The position numbers were made by a program, and so were the translations under genes. Positions 28,531 to 38,023 of a stretch of 59,567 bases of DNA are shown here, in pieces (position 1 is the first letter of the stretch; every line of letters begins with the position of its first letter). Under the pieces are notes generated by a model. The model had not been told where the DNA came from and ran no database searches. It saw only the letters and a program-made list of their open reading frames with translations. Origin of the DNA: a virus; IMG/VR virus record IMGVR_UViG_3300027971_000004, positions 1 to 59,567 of that record. One strand, 5' to 3'.

Positions 28531-30129
28531 TTATCCCGTGAACCCACCGTCAGCACCGCCGGCACCGGGAGCCGTGGCGCCAGCAGGCGGAACTGCTGCT
28601 GCTTGGCGACCACCCTTGCGAGCCGCAATGCTGTCAACTATCTCCCGCGCCTGCTCTCGCGTGGTGCCTGGGTATCTCTGCATGATGTCATTTACCGCGG
28701 CCTCCTGCTCGGCAGGCGTGAACTCATCAAACCCGAATGCAGAAGACACCCAGCCAGAGTCGTAGGCATAGTTGTCGCCAATGTGGCCCTCGGCCCAAGT
28801 CAGCATGTCTTGCCGGTCCTTGGCCTTCTGCTGCTCAAGTGCGGCCTGCTGCAGGGGAGTGGCGCCGGGGTTGTTCGTCAAGAATGCCGTCATTGCCCGC
28901 TGCGCCATTCCTGCCGCCGCCTCGGCGTTTGCGGCATCCACCTGAGCGTGCAGCTGTCCACCCGGGAGCATGTACTTCATGGCGTTTGCTCGGTCCTCGT
29001 CGCTCATGTTAACAAGAGATTGAGCAATCCAGCGGTTGCCTGAGTTGAGGTTCTGCGACCCGCCGGCAAGCATCGCTGTAGCCTGCCAGTTGGCTCGGCG
29101 CTTGTCGCGTTCTGCGGACAGCTCTTGCCGGCGGCGCTTTTGATTGTCTTCTTGCTGTTTGCGGAACTCAGGCGTCGGTGCGTAAACGGAACGAGGAACG
29201 CCATCGGGGCCAACGGCAATGTCCATTTCGTACTTGCCGTCCAAGTATGGCTTGGCAAGTCCGGTGCGAGGTCCTGGCCGACCGGGTCCACCGGGAATCG
29301 CATACTTGTTTCTATTGGCCACATAGGCAGGCTGGTATGAAACACCGTCCGGAGTCACAACCGGAACGTATCCGCGAGCCTGCATGTCCCGATCTCGCTG
29401 CGACAGCCCCCCGGGCTTGCGAGTGTTGTAAGCCTCGGCCTCCTCTGCAGTCAGGCCGCGAGACGGCGCGGGAGAATTTCCGTCCAACGTGCGAGGGCCA
29501 GGAACCGTGGAGTCGGCAAAGTCCGGCGCCACGGATTCGGTGCCGCCGAAAGGACGGCCATCGTCCTCGGACTCAGCGTAGTCACTTGGATAGTTTTGGT
29601 AGTCAAGTTCGCTGGTGTTGGCACCACGCCAGTGATTGCGGCGAATCGCTTGGCGGCTGCCATAGATGCTCCCTGCGCCAAGTCGCTCACCTTGGCCTGG
29701 GTTGCGGATGTCAACCCTCCCCAGCCTGGCCGCATTCCCGGCCTCGTCGTAGCCGTACTCTGGGTGGCCAGTCTCGGCGTTGTAGTTGGTTTCAAAAGCA
29801 GCCATCCGCGCGTTGGCGGCTTTGCTCTCAGCAATTCGTTGACGCAGGGCTGCGTTGTCCCTTGGGTTGTTGTAGTGATCAAACAGCTCTGGCGACATCT
29901 CTTCGCCATGGATTTCGCGCATGCGGTCTACAACCATGGCGGCAGTGCGAGGGTCATCGCCAAGGCCCACAAGTCGGTCGATTTGAGCCTGCCTAACATC
30001 GCTCGGCAAAGGCCCGGCTCCCGCCGTAGGCTCAACAGCGATAGGCGTGGCAGCGGCCTCAAGGTTGGCGTCCACGTTATCAACAGTCTCATACGCCCCA
30101 TTGGGGAGGCGGCGATGCTTGACGGCCAT
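28531..30129 (-). CDS. Putative internal virion protein, 532 aa
   Basis: No family recognised. N-terminal third helical and acidic, centre Pro/Arg/Gly-rich and probably disordered ('PGGPGRPGPRTG'), then a coiled coil ('KQQEDNQKRRRQELSAERDK') and a helical C-terminus with Ala/Gly/Pro-rich tail. The size, composition and place between the other internal-protein genes support a virion role. Confidence 0.65.
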   Translation of the reverse strand: MAVKHRRLPNGAYETVDNVDANLEAAATPIAVEPTAGAGPLPSDVRQAQIDRLVGLGDDPRTAAMVVDRMREIHGEEMSPELFDHYNNPRDNAALRQRIAESKAANARMAAFETNYNAETGHPEYGYDEAGNAARLGRVDIRNPGQGERLGAGSIYGSRQAIRRNHWRGANTSELDYQNYPSDYAESEDDGRPFGGTESVAPDFADSTVPGPRTLDGNSPAPSRGLTAEEAEAYNTRKPGGLSQRDRDMQARGYVPVVTPDGVSYQPAYVANRNKYAIPGGPGRPGPRTGLAKPYLDGKYEMDIAVGPDGVPRSVYAPTPEFRKQQEDNQKRRRQELSAERDKRRANWQATAMLAGGSQNLNSGNRWIAQSLVNMSDEDRANAMKYMLPGGQLHAQVDAANAEAAAGMAQRAMTAFLTNNPGATPLQQAALEQQKAKDRQDMLTWAEGHIGDNYAYDSGWVSSAFGFDEFTPAEQEAAVNDIMQRYPGTTREQAREIVDSIAARKGGRQAAAVPPAGATAPGAGGADGGFTG

Positions 30130-30138
30130 GAATGCTCC

Positions 30139-31212
30139 TTACCTTGCGTTTCTCATCTGATCGCCCATGGCCTGGAGGCGACGAACCTCCGCCATGACCT
30201 TCTGCGTATCGGCCACTTCACCGCCGGCTTCCATGCGACGAGCGTTCAAGTCTTGGAGAAGACGCTGTGCCTCGCCGTGGTAGTCGGTAGGCATTGCGGG
30301 CTTGTAGCCCGGCGCATTCTTCTGCTGATTCGCCATCCCAAGCAGCCGGTCAATCTCGGCCATCATCTGCTTGGCTTCTGGCACCTCGCCGCCAGCGGCC
30401 TTGCGCATGGCGTTGAGCTTGCCCATCAACTCGCGGGCTTGGAATGAGTAGTCCACAGGGGCGTTTCGCTTCGCCTCGCGGGCGAGGTACTGACGCTTGA
30501 ACCTGTCGGCAAACTCCTGCTCATCGGGCGGCATGTCAGGCTCAACGCTTGGCGCCGGCCGGGATTCTGCCGCAAGGTCTTCCGTGCCCGAGGTGTCGGT
30601 CATGTCGCCTTGGGTAGGCGTCTCGCCAGACGGGTACATCGAACTCAGGCCCGCACCAATTCCGACAGTTGCGGCAGCGGCACCGAGTTCACCGAGTCCT
30701 TCACGCATGCCCTGGGCACGCTGGGCATCAGCGGCCCGAGTGGCTCTGGCGGCGGAGTTGGTGGAGTTGAGTTCCTGCCCAGCAATGCGGGCAAGCTGCG
30801 GGTCTTGATTCCGCAGGTTGGGCGTGCGGCCACGGCGAAGGTTGTCGTTGGCCCGATAGCCCTTGTCCAGCTGATGCCAGAGCGGAGAGCCGAGTTCAAA
30901 GTCTTCAGCGGCTGCGGGGCGCGAAAGGGTCGGGCCTTCGGGCATGTTGGCGTTGATCACATCGTCAAACAGTTTTGTGCCGTCCACACTTGTTCCGCCA
31001 CGCTGCGGGCTGAACAAGTATGACGTTCCATACCTCTCCTGAGATGCCCGCATGTCATCCCAGAGCGCGTTGCTTCCGTGCATCTCTTGCGAGTGGCGAG
31101 TTGCTGCGCGGGCCACATCGTCCGCAACGTCAAGCGGGACGCCAGCCGCTGGACGGCCGACAAGCCTGCGAATTGCATCAACGGTTTCGCCCCACTTGCT
31201 TGGATTACCCAT
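30139..31212 (-). CDS. Putative virion protein with internal duplication, 357 aa
   Basis: The C-terminal 100 residues hold two related units of about 48 residues: 'DYSFQARELMGKLNAMRKAA' with 'GGEVPEAKQMMAEIDRLL', and 'DYHGEAQRLLQDLNARRMEA' with 'GGEVADTQKVMAEVRRLQ'. A hydrophobic stretch lies near the middle ('LGAAAATVGIGAGLSSM'), which could enter a membrane during DNA ejection. Start ATG 31212 overlaps the stop of the previous gene by one base. Confidence 0.65.
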   Translation of the reverse strand: MGNPSKWGETVDAIRRLVGRPAAGVPLDVADDVARAATRHSQEMHGSNALWDDMRASQERYGTSYLFSPQRGGTSVDGTKLFDDVINANMPEGPTLSRPAAAEDFELGSPLWHQLDKGYRANDNLRRGRTPNLRNQDPQLARIAGQELNSTNSAARATRAADAQRAQGMREGLGELGAAAATVGIGAGLSSMYPSGETPTQGDMTDTSGTEDLAAESRPAPSVEPDMPPDEQEFADRFKRQYLAREAKRNAPVDYSFQARELMGKLNAMRKAAGGEVPEAKQMMAEIDRLLGMANQQKNAPGYKPAMPTDYHGEAQRLLQDLNARRMEAGGEVADTQKVMAEVRRLQAMGDQMRNAR

Positions 31213-31484
31213 TACTTCTTCCCCTTCTTCTTCGGAACGTCAGGCAGTTCGTCATCGCCGTCGTACGGGAGGTCATCGTCAGTGACCATCGGCGTGTTGG
31301 GCTTGCCGTGCTTCTCCTCATGGAGGTCGGCTAGATCGTTCTTCTCTGCCTTGGCGCCAGTTTTCTTGCCAAGGTTCTTGACAATCTTCTTCTCCTCATC
31401 GTCATCAGCGACAAGGAGTTGCTTGACCAGCCGCTTCAGTGCGGTGTTGGTGAGATCGTCTAGATCAAAATCTATACGTGCCAT
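31212..31484 (-). CDS. Charged protein, 90 aa
   Basis: ATG 31484, with GGAAA upstream. An acidic and basic, helical protein: 'RIDFDLDDLTNTALKRLVKQ', then Lys-rich and Asp-rich stretches, ending KKKGKK. Probably unfolded in part; possible virion assembly helper. Overlaps the previous gene by 20 bases. Confidence 0.6.
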   Translation of the reverse strand: MARIDFDLDDLTNTALKRLVKQLLVADDDEEKKIVKNLGKKTGAKAEKNDLADLHEEKHGKPNTPMVTDDDLPYDGDDELPDVPKKKGKK

Positions 31485-31935
31485 TGTAGTTTCCGAAGGA
31501 ACCGAGATTGCTTGTGTTACCAATGCTCCCCAGCAAGCCGCCGAGAGCGTTACCCTGGAAGTTCAGTACGTTCTGATTGCGCTGCAGAGCGGCCATCGCG
31601 TTGGCGTAGTCGTTCTGCTGTGCGATGTTGGAGATGCCCTGACCGAAGTTCTCTTGGTTGGTCTGGTACTGGAGCGTGTTGTTGGCGTTGGTGGACGCAT
31701 CCTGAGCGGGAACCTGATACGCTTTAGCAATGCCGCCAGCGAGGTTCTGGGCCGCTTGAATGCCCGCCACAGCCATCGTCCCCTTGCCACGGGACACGCC
31801 ATTGCGGTCCATGGCCTTCATGTTGAATCGCGGATCGGCCGCTGCCTGGGCATTAGCCAGTTCCGTGTTGAACATGCCCTGCGTGTTCGGGACCTGCTGC
31901 GGGGCGAACGTCGAAGTTGTTGTGGCGTAGTTCAT
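31465..31935 (-). CDS. Gln/Asn/Ala-rich virion protein, 156 aa
   Basis: ATG 31935 overlaps the previous stop (TGATG). Composition is Asn/Gln/Ala/Gly-rich with few charges, for example 'AGIQAAQNLAGGIAKAYQVP' and 'NFQGNALGGLLGSIGNTSNL'. It resembles its neighbours at 31935-34609 and may pack with them inside the capsid or in the tail. Confidence 0.65.
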   Translation of the reverse strand: MNYATTTSTFAPQQVPNTQGMFNTELANAQAAADPRFNMKAMDRNGVSRGKGTMAVAGIQAAQNLAGGIAKAYQVPAQDASTNANNTLQYQTNQENFGQGISNIAQQNDYANAMAALQRNQNVLNFQGNALGGLLGSIGNTSNLGSFGNYNGTYRF

Positions 31936-32300
31936 CAGAAGATGTTTCCGAGAAGTCCGTTAAGCCCGCCAGACAACTTGCCGAGATAGTCCAGCTTCAT
32001 CGACTGCTGCGAGTTGGCGAGGTTGTTTGCGTTCTGCTGGGCCGTAGCCATCTGCTGCAGTCCCGCGAGAGCTGTGGACTGCTGCGCCTTCTGTGCGTTG
32101 GCAAGGTACTCGTTGTTGGTGGTTGCCGCGGCACGTTCGTAGTCCAAGCCCGCAGCCATGGCGCGGGCGTTGTAGACATCCGCTGCCGAGCCGGGGTACT
32201 GAAGTACGCCACCCTGCGCAGCCAGCCCGGCCAGAGCCTGCTGCTGCATGCCTTGGGTGACCGGCGGCTTGTTTTGAATGCCAGTGTCGTATGAGAGCAT
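31935..32300 (-). CDS. Ala/Gln-rich virion protein, 121 aa
   Basis: ATG 32300 overlaps the stop of the 769-aa gene (TAATG). Helical, Ala/Gln-rich ('ALAGLAAQGGVLQYPG', 'QQMATAQQNANNLANSQQSM') with a Gly/Leu-rich end. Same style as the two neighbours, so probably part of one virion assembly. Confidence 0.65.
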   Translation of the reverse strand: MLSYDTGIQNKPPVTQGMQQQALAGLAAQGGVLQYPGSAADVYNARAMAAGLDYERAAATTNNEYLANAQKAQQSTALAGLQQMATAQQNANNLANSQQSMKLDYLGKLSGGLNGLLGNIF

Positions 32301-34609
32301 TAGCGGTAGTACGCCTGGTTCATTCGGTCGAACGTGGCATTGCCTGTCGGCCTCACTGGGTTGGCCTGTTTCCACGCGGCAGTCGCAGCGGCGGTGTCGG
32401 CGCGGGCCTTGGCCATCATCTCGGCCTGCGATTGCATCGGACGTTGCTGTGGCTGCTGGAACCCGCCGTTGGCCATCTTGTACAGGTCAGTTACCTGCTG
32501 CATGGCGCCTTGGCGACCTGCGTTGTTGGAGTTGTTGAACGAGCCATACGCCGACCCCATCTGCGATCCGATAGAGCCGATCTGGCCAGCGCCTTGCTTG
32601 AGTGCCGACCCCAGAAGTTCCGCGCCGTCGCGTGGGATGTTGGCGTAGAACTGGTTCATGCCGTTGTTGAGTTGGCCATAACCACTCGCCAAGGCGCCAC
32701 GCATGTTGCCAAGGCCACTGTTTACCCAACTGCCCAACAGGTTGTCGTTCGTAGCCATCGAACTACCGAGCTGATCCCTGCCGGCCTGTCCGGTCTGCAT
32801 GAGGTAACTAGCGATGGGCGACGAGTTGATGGAGTTGCGAGACTGATTGATCGCGTCATAGCCCTGACTGAGTGACGATCCGATCCCTGACTGCGACCGA
32901 GAGAAGTCGTTGTTGATGCCACTCATGGTGGTGTTCAACATGCCGGGGATGGCGCCGGCTTGGCTGGCCGTGTTCCGCAGCGCCCCGAAGGCGTTAGCCC
33001 CATCGCGGTCCATCGCCTGCATGGAGGTGTTCAGCATGCCTGGAATCTGGCGGTTGGCCGATGCTAATCCTCTGTTGAGGTTGGCATACCCTTGCTGGCC
33101 AGCGGACCCGATGCCCTGCATGCCCGAGTTAAACATGCCGGGGATGTTGGAGAGCTGGTTTGAGAGAGCGCCGAGCTGGCCGTAGGTCGAAGCGGAGTTA
33201 TTCCCAATCGCCCCACCGCCCGCCGCACCTGTCCCATAAAGCCCGCTGAGGACGGCCTGGTCTGCGCCGCCCATCTGACTTGCGGCGTATGGCGTCTGGT
33301 TCGGGAAAGGTGCCAAGTATTGCGGACTCTGATACCAGGCCGGCGAAGGATTGGGCGAGTATCCGCCACCAGTGCCGCCGCCCCCATAGCCTCCGCCACC
33401 ACCACCAGACGAGTAGCCGCCAGATGCGTACCCGAGCGGCTCGCCAGCCGCCGTCATGCTTACGCCACCGCTTCCGCCGCCACCACCAAACGCGCTGCCA
33501 GCAACTCCGATCTGCCCAAGCCCAAGCTCCCGGGCCAATCCAAGTTTGGCCATGTCTGCCTGATAGCTGGCGCCGGTGTTGTATCCGCCGAGATTTGTGT
33601 TGGCCAGCGAAGACAGCATGTTGCCACGCGCTGTCTGCGATGCAGCCCCGTACTGCCCTTGGGCGGTCCCCAGTGTGCCGTACATGTTGCCGAGGGCGGT
33701 GTTGGTGGCCGATCCGAAATTGCCTGCGGCGGTGCCGAGACTTCCGGCAGCCTGACCGTACGCATTGCCCATCGCGCCGGCCATGTTGCCGTAAGCGCCG
33801 GCCATGCTTCCGCCAAGGGCAGCGTTGGACGAGTTGTAGCTGTTGAGCGCGGAGCCATAGGCCGACCCGAGCGCCCCGGCCGTGTTGCCCCGAGCCGTCG
33901 CCAAGCCAGTGCCAAGATTGCCAGCCGAGTTTGCAATCCCGCCCAAGACGCTGCCGTACGCAGTGCCAAGAGAGCTTGCCGCGTTGGCCCTCGCGGTGGA
34001 GGTTCCGGTCCCGAGCTGGCCGTAAGCGTTTGCCCCAGCGCCACCAAGGGACGCTGCGGAAGCACCAAGGCCGGCGAGGGCATTGTTCTGGGAGGCCCCG
34101 TAGGAACTCATGGCTCCTTGGTTCGCGGCCTGCATGTCGGCCATGGCCCGGTAGGCGGCAGACTGATTCTGGGCCTGGGCACCAAACGCCCCGCTCATCA
34201 TCTGGCCCATCGAACTCAGGCCAGCCGTGCCGATGTTGGCGGCGGCAATCTGCCGCGCTGCCTCGGTCTGGCCCATCGCAGAAGTCTGATTGGAATACAG
34301 GTTCTGGAGGTTGTTGCCGTAGTTGCCGTACAGATTGGCCAGCGACGAGCCAATCCCGCTCATGCCTTGGTTGTAGGCGTTAAAGGCGTTAGCGCCAGAT
34401 GTGGCGTAGTTGCCGTAGATGTTGGCCGGCTGACCGTACAGCGTCCCCTGGGCCGCGGCTTGGGCAGCCCCAATTTGGCCATTGGCGGCAGCCTGGGCGG
34501 AGTCAACTTGGCCGTAAGCCTTTAAGTGATCCGAGGCGACTTTGGCAGCCGCGGCTTGGGACACCGGATCGCCGCTGAAGGTGTAGTTCGGGACTTTGAT
34601 AAAGGCCAT
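32300..34609 (-). CDS. Gly/Ala/Ser/Asn-rich repetitive virion protein, 769 aa
   Basis: Almost no charged residues from about 40 to 340. Degenerate 11-residue-like repeats occur ('GAYGNMAGAMGNAYGQAAG', 'SLGTAYGSVLGGIANSAGN'). A Gly tract near residues 380-430 ('GGYSSGGGGGGYGGGG') is followed by a second repetitive half with 'IPGMFNSGMQGI' and 'IPGMLNTSMQAM' units. The composition recalls silk-like or membrane-inserting proteins. In this position it is probably an internal protein that forms a channel or lines the tail for DNA ejection; that is inference. ATG 34609 follows GGAGAA. Confidence 0.75.
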   Translation of the reverse strand: MAFIKVPNYTFSGDPVSQAAAAKVASDHLKAYGQVDSAQAAANGQIGAAQAAAQGTLYGQPANIYGNYATSGANAFNAYNQGMSGIGSSLANLYGNYGNNLQNLYSNQTSAMGQTEAARQIAAANIGTAGLSSMGQMMSGAFGAQAQNQSAAYRAMADMQAANQGAMSSYGASQNNALAGLGASAASLGGAGANAYGQLGTGTSTARANAASSLGTAYGSVLGGIANSAGNLGTGLATARGNTAGALGSAYGSALNSYNSSNAALGGSMAGAYGNMAGAMGNAYGQAAGSLGTAAGNFGSATNTALGNMYGTLGTAQGQYGAASQTARGNMLSSLANTNLGGYNTGASYQADMAKLGLARELGLGQIGVAGSAFGGGGGSGGVSMTAAGEPLGYASGGYSSGGGGGGYGGGGTGGGYSPNPSPAWYQSPQYLAPFPNQTPYAASQMGGADQAVLSGLYGTGAAGGGAIGNNSASTYGQLGALSNQLSNIPGMFNSGMQGIGSAGQQGYANLNRGLASANRQIPGMLNTSMQAMDRDGANAFGALRNTASQAGAIPGMLNTTMSGINNDFSRSQSGIGSSLSQGYDAINQSRNSINSSPIASYLMQTGQAGRDQLGSSMATNDNLLGSWVNSGLGNMRGALASGYGQLNNGMNQFYANIPRDGAELLGSALKQGAGQIGSIGSQMGSAYGSFNNSNNAGRQGAMQQVTDLYKMANGGFQQPQQRPMQSQAEMMAKARADTAAATAAWKQANPVRPTGNATFDRMNQAYYR

Positions 34610-34634
34610 GAGTTTCTCCTACTGACTAATGCCC

Positions 34635-35660
34635 TCAAAGGGCGTTCTTCTCCACGGTGCCCTGTGGCGTGAATTCAATGTCCTTGGTGCCGTCCTCCTC
34701 AATGGCGCAAGATTCCGCGTTAAACTTGTATTTTGGCACCTTAATCTTGGCTTTTTTGCCCTTGAACGCATGTGTGTGCGGGAGGGGCTTTGCGGGAAGG
34801 CCGTCCTTGCCATCCTTACCGTCTTGGCCTCCGCCCTGGATGATGTTTATCACCGTGTTGGTGATGTAATTAATCAGGTTTATGGTGCGGTTGTCGTTCG
34901 TAATGAACGTCTTGTTTTCGTCCAGGTACGTGTCGCCCTGATGGATCACATCCCCTTGGTTGATGACCGTGGACTGGTTGATCACATCGCCCTGGTTGAC
35001 GGTGTTTTCAAAGTAGGAGTCACCCTCAAAGTTGTTGACGGTCTGGTTGTAGTTGTTCTGTGTAGTCTGAAGGGTGGTGGAGAAGTCGTTGTAGCTGTTG
35101 TCTGTGTACTGGTTGTTGTACCAGTTGCTGATGTTGTTGTTCTGAATGGAGTTGTTGACGTTGTTCGTTGAGTTGTTGTAGGTGTTGTAGTCAGTCTGAT
35201 TGTTTATGTTGAAGTTTTGGGAGTTGTCGTAGTTGTTGGTGGTCAGGTAGTTGTCGCCATAGAACGTGTCACCGCCATAATAATTGCTGGTATTGTCATT
35301 GTTGGTGGTGAAGTAGCTGTTGTTGGTGTCACCGCCGTAGTTGTTGACATTCCAGACGTTGGGCGGGTAGTTGTTGATCGTCCGGTAATCGCCACCGTTT
35401 AGGTAGTTCTGGAGATTGTTTGTTGTGTTGTTGGTGTTGCCGTCGTAGTAGTTGTTGGTGACGCTTCCTACGCCTGGGGGTGAAGTGATCACGCCCCCCG
35501 GAGGTGCTTGGCTGCCCGCGCCAGTGTTGATGGACACTGGGCCGTTCTGGCGCAAGCCTTGGATGCAGTTGGCGAAGACTTGCAGCAGCGCCTGAGACTG
35601 CTGCTGGCCTGCTGGGAGGGCGAGAGCAGCGGCTAAGGCATTGCTCTGCTGTGTGTACAT
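34635..35660 (-). CDS. Asn-rich fibre protein with collagen-like motif, 341 aa
   Basis: From about residue 68 to 265 the chain is extremely rich in Asn, Tyr, Thr and Asp ('NNYYDGNTNNTTNNLQNYLN', 'NQGDVINQSTVINQGDVIHQ'), compatible with a stacked beta-solenoid. A short collagen-like run 'GGQDGKDGKDG' and then a folded C-terminal domain (about 55 residues, 'HTHAFKGKKAKIKVPKYKFN') follow. This is the layout of a trimeric tail fibre or whisker with a C-terminal tip. Start ATG 35660 overlaps the nozzle gene stop by one base. It may contact the host surface. Confidence 0.75.
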   Translation of the reverse strand: MYTQQSNALAAALALPAGQQQSQALLQVFANCIQGLRQNGPVSINTGAGSQAPPGGVITSPPGVGSVTNNYYDGNTNNTTNNLQNYLNGGDYRTINNYPPNVWNVNNYGGDTNNSYFTTNNDNTSNYYGGDTFYGDNYLTTNNYDNSQNFNINNQTDYNTYNNSTNNVNNSIQNNNISNWYNNQYTDNSYNDFSTTLQTTQNNYNQTVNNFEGDSYFENTVNQGDVINQSTVINQGDVIHQGDTYLDENKTFITNDNRTINLINYITNTVINIIQGGGQDGKDGKDGLPAKPLPHTHAFKGKKAKIKVPKYKFNAESCAIEEDGTKDIEFTPQGTVEKNAL

Positions 35661-38023
35661 TACGCAGTCACTCCACCGATGGTGACGCCGTGCAACACAA
35701 TCGGGGAGGATGACTGAGAGCCTGACAGGGCGACGGCTAAATGCCTGTCTGCACCCGACGAGCGGTCGTTGGCCCTGCCGGAATACCGGGCCGTTGAGTA
35801 GCCATTGGAATCGCCAAGCGCCGACCGTCCGGTTCGCATGTCAATCACCACGCCAGCCGGGGAAGCCACAACTCCTTCGCCGCGGTCGGAGTCAACGGCA
35901 TTCGATCTAGCCGTGGATGAGTTGTTGTAGTGAACCTTGAGCGTCAGGTCGGCCGTGGTGGCGGTGGGCTTGTACAGGACACCGATCTGACGGGTTGGTT
36001 CGTCCGTGATCACCAGCGGGCCAGTGCGCAGTTGGTACGGGATGGTTGCGGTGGTGTTCCCGCTTGTGTCCACAAGGCCCGTGTTGGCCTTGAGGAGCTT
36101 CCCATCGGCGGAGCCAGAGACTAAGGACTGCTTGCCGCTTATGCGGATGACGGTGGAGGCGCCGACCCCTTGGGGATATGTCTCCTCCCACCAAGTTTTT
36201 GTCGCAAGCGAATAGCACAGCGCCCTCGGGGGAGTGGTGCCGTCCGTGGACTTGCAGTAGTGGAAACGAATCACCCGCGAAACCGGGTCGGCTTGGACAA
36301 AGAAGTTGGCTGACTTGGAGAAGTCAATGACACTGTCTCTCCAGTAATCATCCACCGCTACAGATAGCGGCTCCATGCTTGAGCCGTCGAAGGCGTACAT
36401 GCCAAACGAGTCAACGCAGTACAGCCCGCCTTCAAAGGTGGTCCAGCATCGCTTGTTCAGAAGCCCGCGATATCCTGCCAGAGTCACGGCCGCGTCAATG
36501 ACTGGCTGGGCCACGTACGTGAGGCGGTACATGTGCTTCTCTTGGGCGACGAGCATCATGGCGCCATAGGGAATCAAGGCCACCACCCGGTCTTGGGAGC
36601 CGGTGTTGTTCTGGATCACAATCTCGTTCACGGGCGGAACGGATTCTGCCTCATCTGTCTCAGAGAACAGCAGCGTGTTTGGTCGCGTGCCGTTGGTGTT
36701 GGCCCCGTACCAGGCGCGGTCTTGGAACCAGCAGGCGTCTTCCATGTCCGTGGGCGGCACTTCAAAGCGATACGCATTGAGCTGGCCTGACGGGAGAGTG
36801 ATCGGCATCAGGCCGTATCCAGACCTAGTTGGGCTGATCAGCGTTGCCTCGTCCATGGTGTCCGTGTACGAGGTCGGCAACAGCCCGCCAGACCTCTCTA
36901 GGAGCGCAATGCGATAAAGGACAACAGCCTGGTTTGCTGATGTGCGCCACAGCTCCACGGCCACGGCCCGTGAGTCCGCGGCGGCATTGGACCAGTTCCA
37001 AGTAAAACCCGAGGCGCCCTCGCCGGCCTCAACGGTGACAAGTTCCGAGAGGCTAGAAGGAATAGGCCCGCCGTCCCCAATAAGCGTGTTGTCTAGGAAC
37101 CTGTATCCGCAGCGGTACGATCCTCGCATAGGCGAGCGGATAAGCGTTTCGGCCCTGGCGGCAGTTCCCAGGACGCTTGCTGTAGGAATGACCGAGTAAG
37201 CGCCGCGAGAGGTGATCACTGGGTTTTCTGGCGCGCCAGCTGAGTTTGCTATGCAATACGCCGCAGCCCCAGAGCCGCTGACAGAAGAGAACTGCACGGG
37301 AACAGTCCCGGCAAATCCGGAGCCGCCAACGACCGTGAGGTTGGTGACGGCATATGACATGATGCACTTCAGCGTGGCGCCAGCGCCTCCATTTACTGCA
37401 GTGATTGTGCCCGTGGCTACGCCCGTGGCGCTGCGGCCTGGGTTAACAATCCTTACGCCGCTTACGCGGCCATCAGTGATGTCAACTTCGCCAATGGCTT
37501 CAGCAATGCCGTTGCCAGAGAAGCTGACAAGTGCGCCGTTTGTATACCCAGACCCTTGAGTAAGAGGTATGGCAGAAGCGATACTGCCGTCAACAACAAC
37601 GGTCACCTCGGCCCCGCTACCTCGCCCACCACTGAGTGCGATCTGTGGGCGAGATGTGTAATTCCTGCCAGCGTTGGTGACGATGACATTGGCTACTCCG
37701 CCGTTCTTGAGTTTCGCCAATCCTTGAGCGTGATTCGTATTGCCCGCGGCCAGGCCACCTCCAGAGAACGCTACAGTGGGCGGCTGGAAATATCCTGAGC
37801 CAGACGCGATGACTTCTACGGCAGCGACGATGTTGGCCGTCGCTGCGATAGTGGACATCGTTAGCCCTGCGGTCGGGGCCTGCATGCCGATGTACTCAGC
37901 ATTCCCGTCGCCCGACCACCTTATCCCACGCCCGCCACCGTTCACGCCGTAGATGTACTTGTACTGACCCTTAAACAGCGAAACCTTGGTCGATCCAGTG
38001 AGCGTGGCGCCGTTGATCTTCAT
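35660..38023 (-). CDS. Tail nozzle-like protein, main part, 787 aa
   Basis: A long beta-rich protein. Residues 60-290 carry repeats such as 'VIASGSGYFQPPTVAFSGGG' and 'LTQGSGYTNGALVSFSGNG', seen in tail and surface proteins. The second half ('VVALIPYGAMMLVAQEKHMY', 'RCWTTFEGGLYCVDSFGMYA') looks like the beta-propeller of podovirus tail nozzle or stabilisation proteins. The expected N-terminal strand domain is in the separate 89-aa gene upstream, joined by an ATGA overlap. The repeats in the middle seem an insertion. Confidence 0.7.
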   Translation of the reverse strand: MKINGATLTGSTKVSLFKGQYKYIYGVNGGGRGIRWSGDGNAEYIGMQAPTAGLTMSTIAATANIVAAVEVIASGSGYFQPPTVAFSGGGLAAGNTNHAQGLAKLKNGGVANVIVTNAGRNYTSRPQIALSGGRGSGAEVTVVVDGSIASAIPLTQGSGYTNGALVSFSGNGIAEAIGEVDITDGRVSGVRIVNPGRSATGVATGTITAVNGGAGATLKCIMSYAVTNLTVVGGSGFAGTVPVQFSSVSGSGAAAYCIANSAGAPENPVITSRGAYSVIPTASVLGTAARAETLIRSPMRGSYRCGYRFLDNTLIGDGGPIPSSLSELVTVEAGEGASGFTWNWSNAAADSRAVAVELWRTSANQAVVLYRIALLERSGGLLPTSYTDTMDEATLISPTRSGYGLMPITLPSGQLNAYRFEVPPTDMEDACWFQDRAWYGANTNGTRPNTLLFSETDEAESVPPVNEIVIQNNTGSQDRVVALIPYGAMMLVAQEKHMYRLTYVAQPVIDAAVTLAGYRGLLNKRCWTTFEGGLYCVDSFGMYAFDGSSMEPLSVAVDDYWRDSVIDFSKSANFFVQADPVSRVIRFHYCKSTDGTTPPRALCYSLATKTWWEETYPQGVGASTVIRISGKQSLVSGSADGKLLKANTGLVDTSGNTTATIPYQLRTGPLVITDEPTRQIGVLYKPTATTADLTLKVHYNNSSTARSNAVDSDRGEGVVASPAGVVIDMRTGRSALGDSNGYSTARYSGRANDRSSGADRHLAVALSGSQSSSPIVLHGVTIGGVTA

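Noticed and set aside
32291-34525. Long plus-strand open frames opposite the Gly/Ala-rich gene (for example 401 codons at 33320-34525)
   Set aside because: They are antisense shadows created by the biased codons of the minus-strand gene; no ribosome sites and unnatural composition.
34900-35460. gttgtt-rich tract as a CRISPR array or microsatellite
   Set aside because: It is in frame with a protein-coding gene (Asn codons) on the minus strand and has no constant repeat and spacer units.
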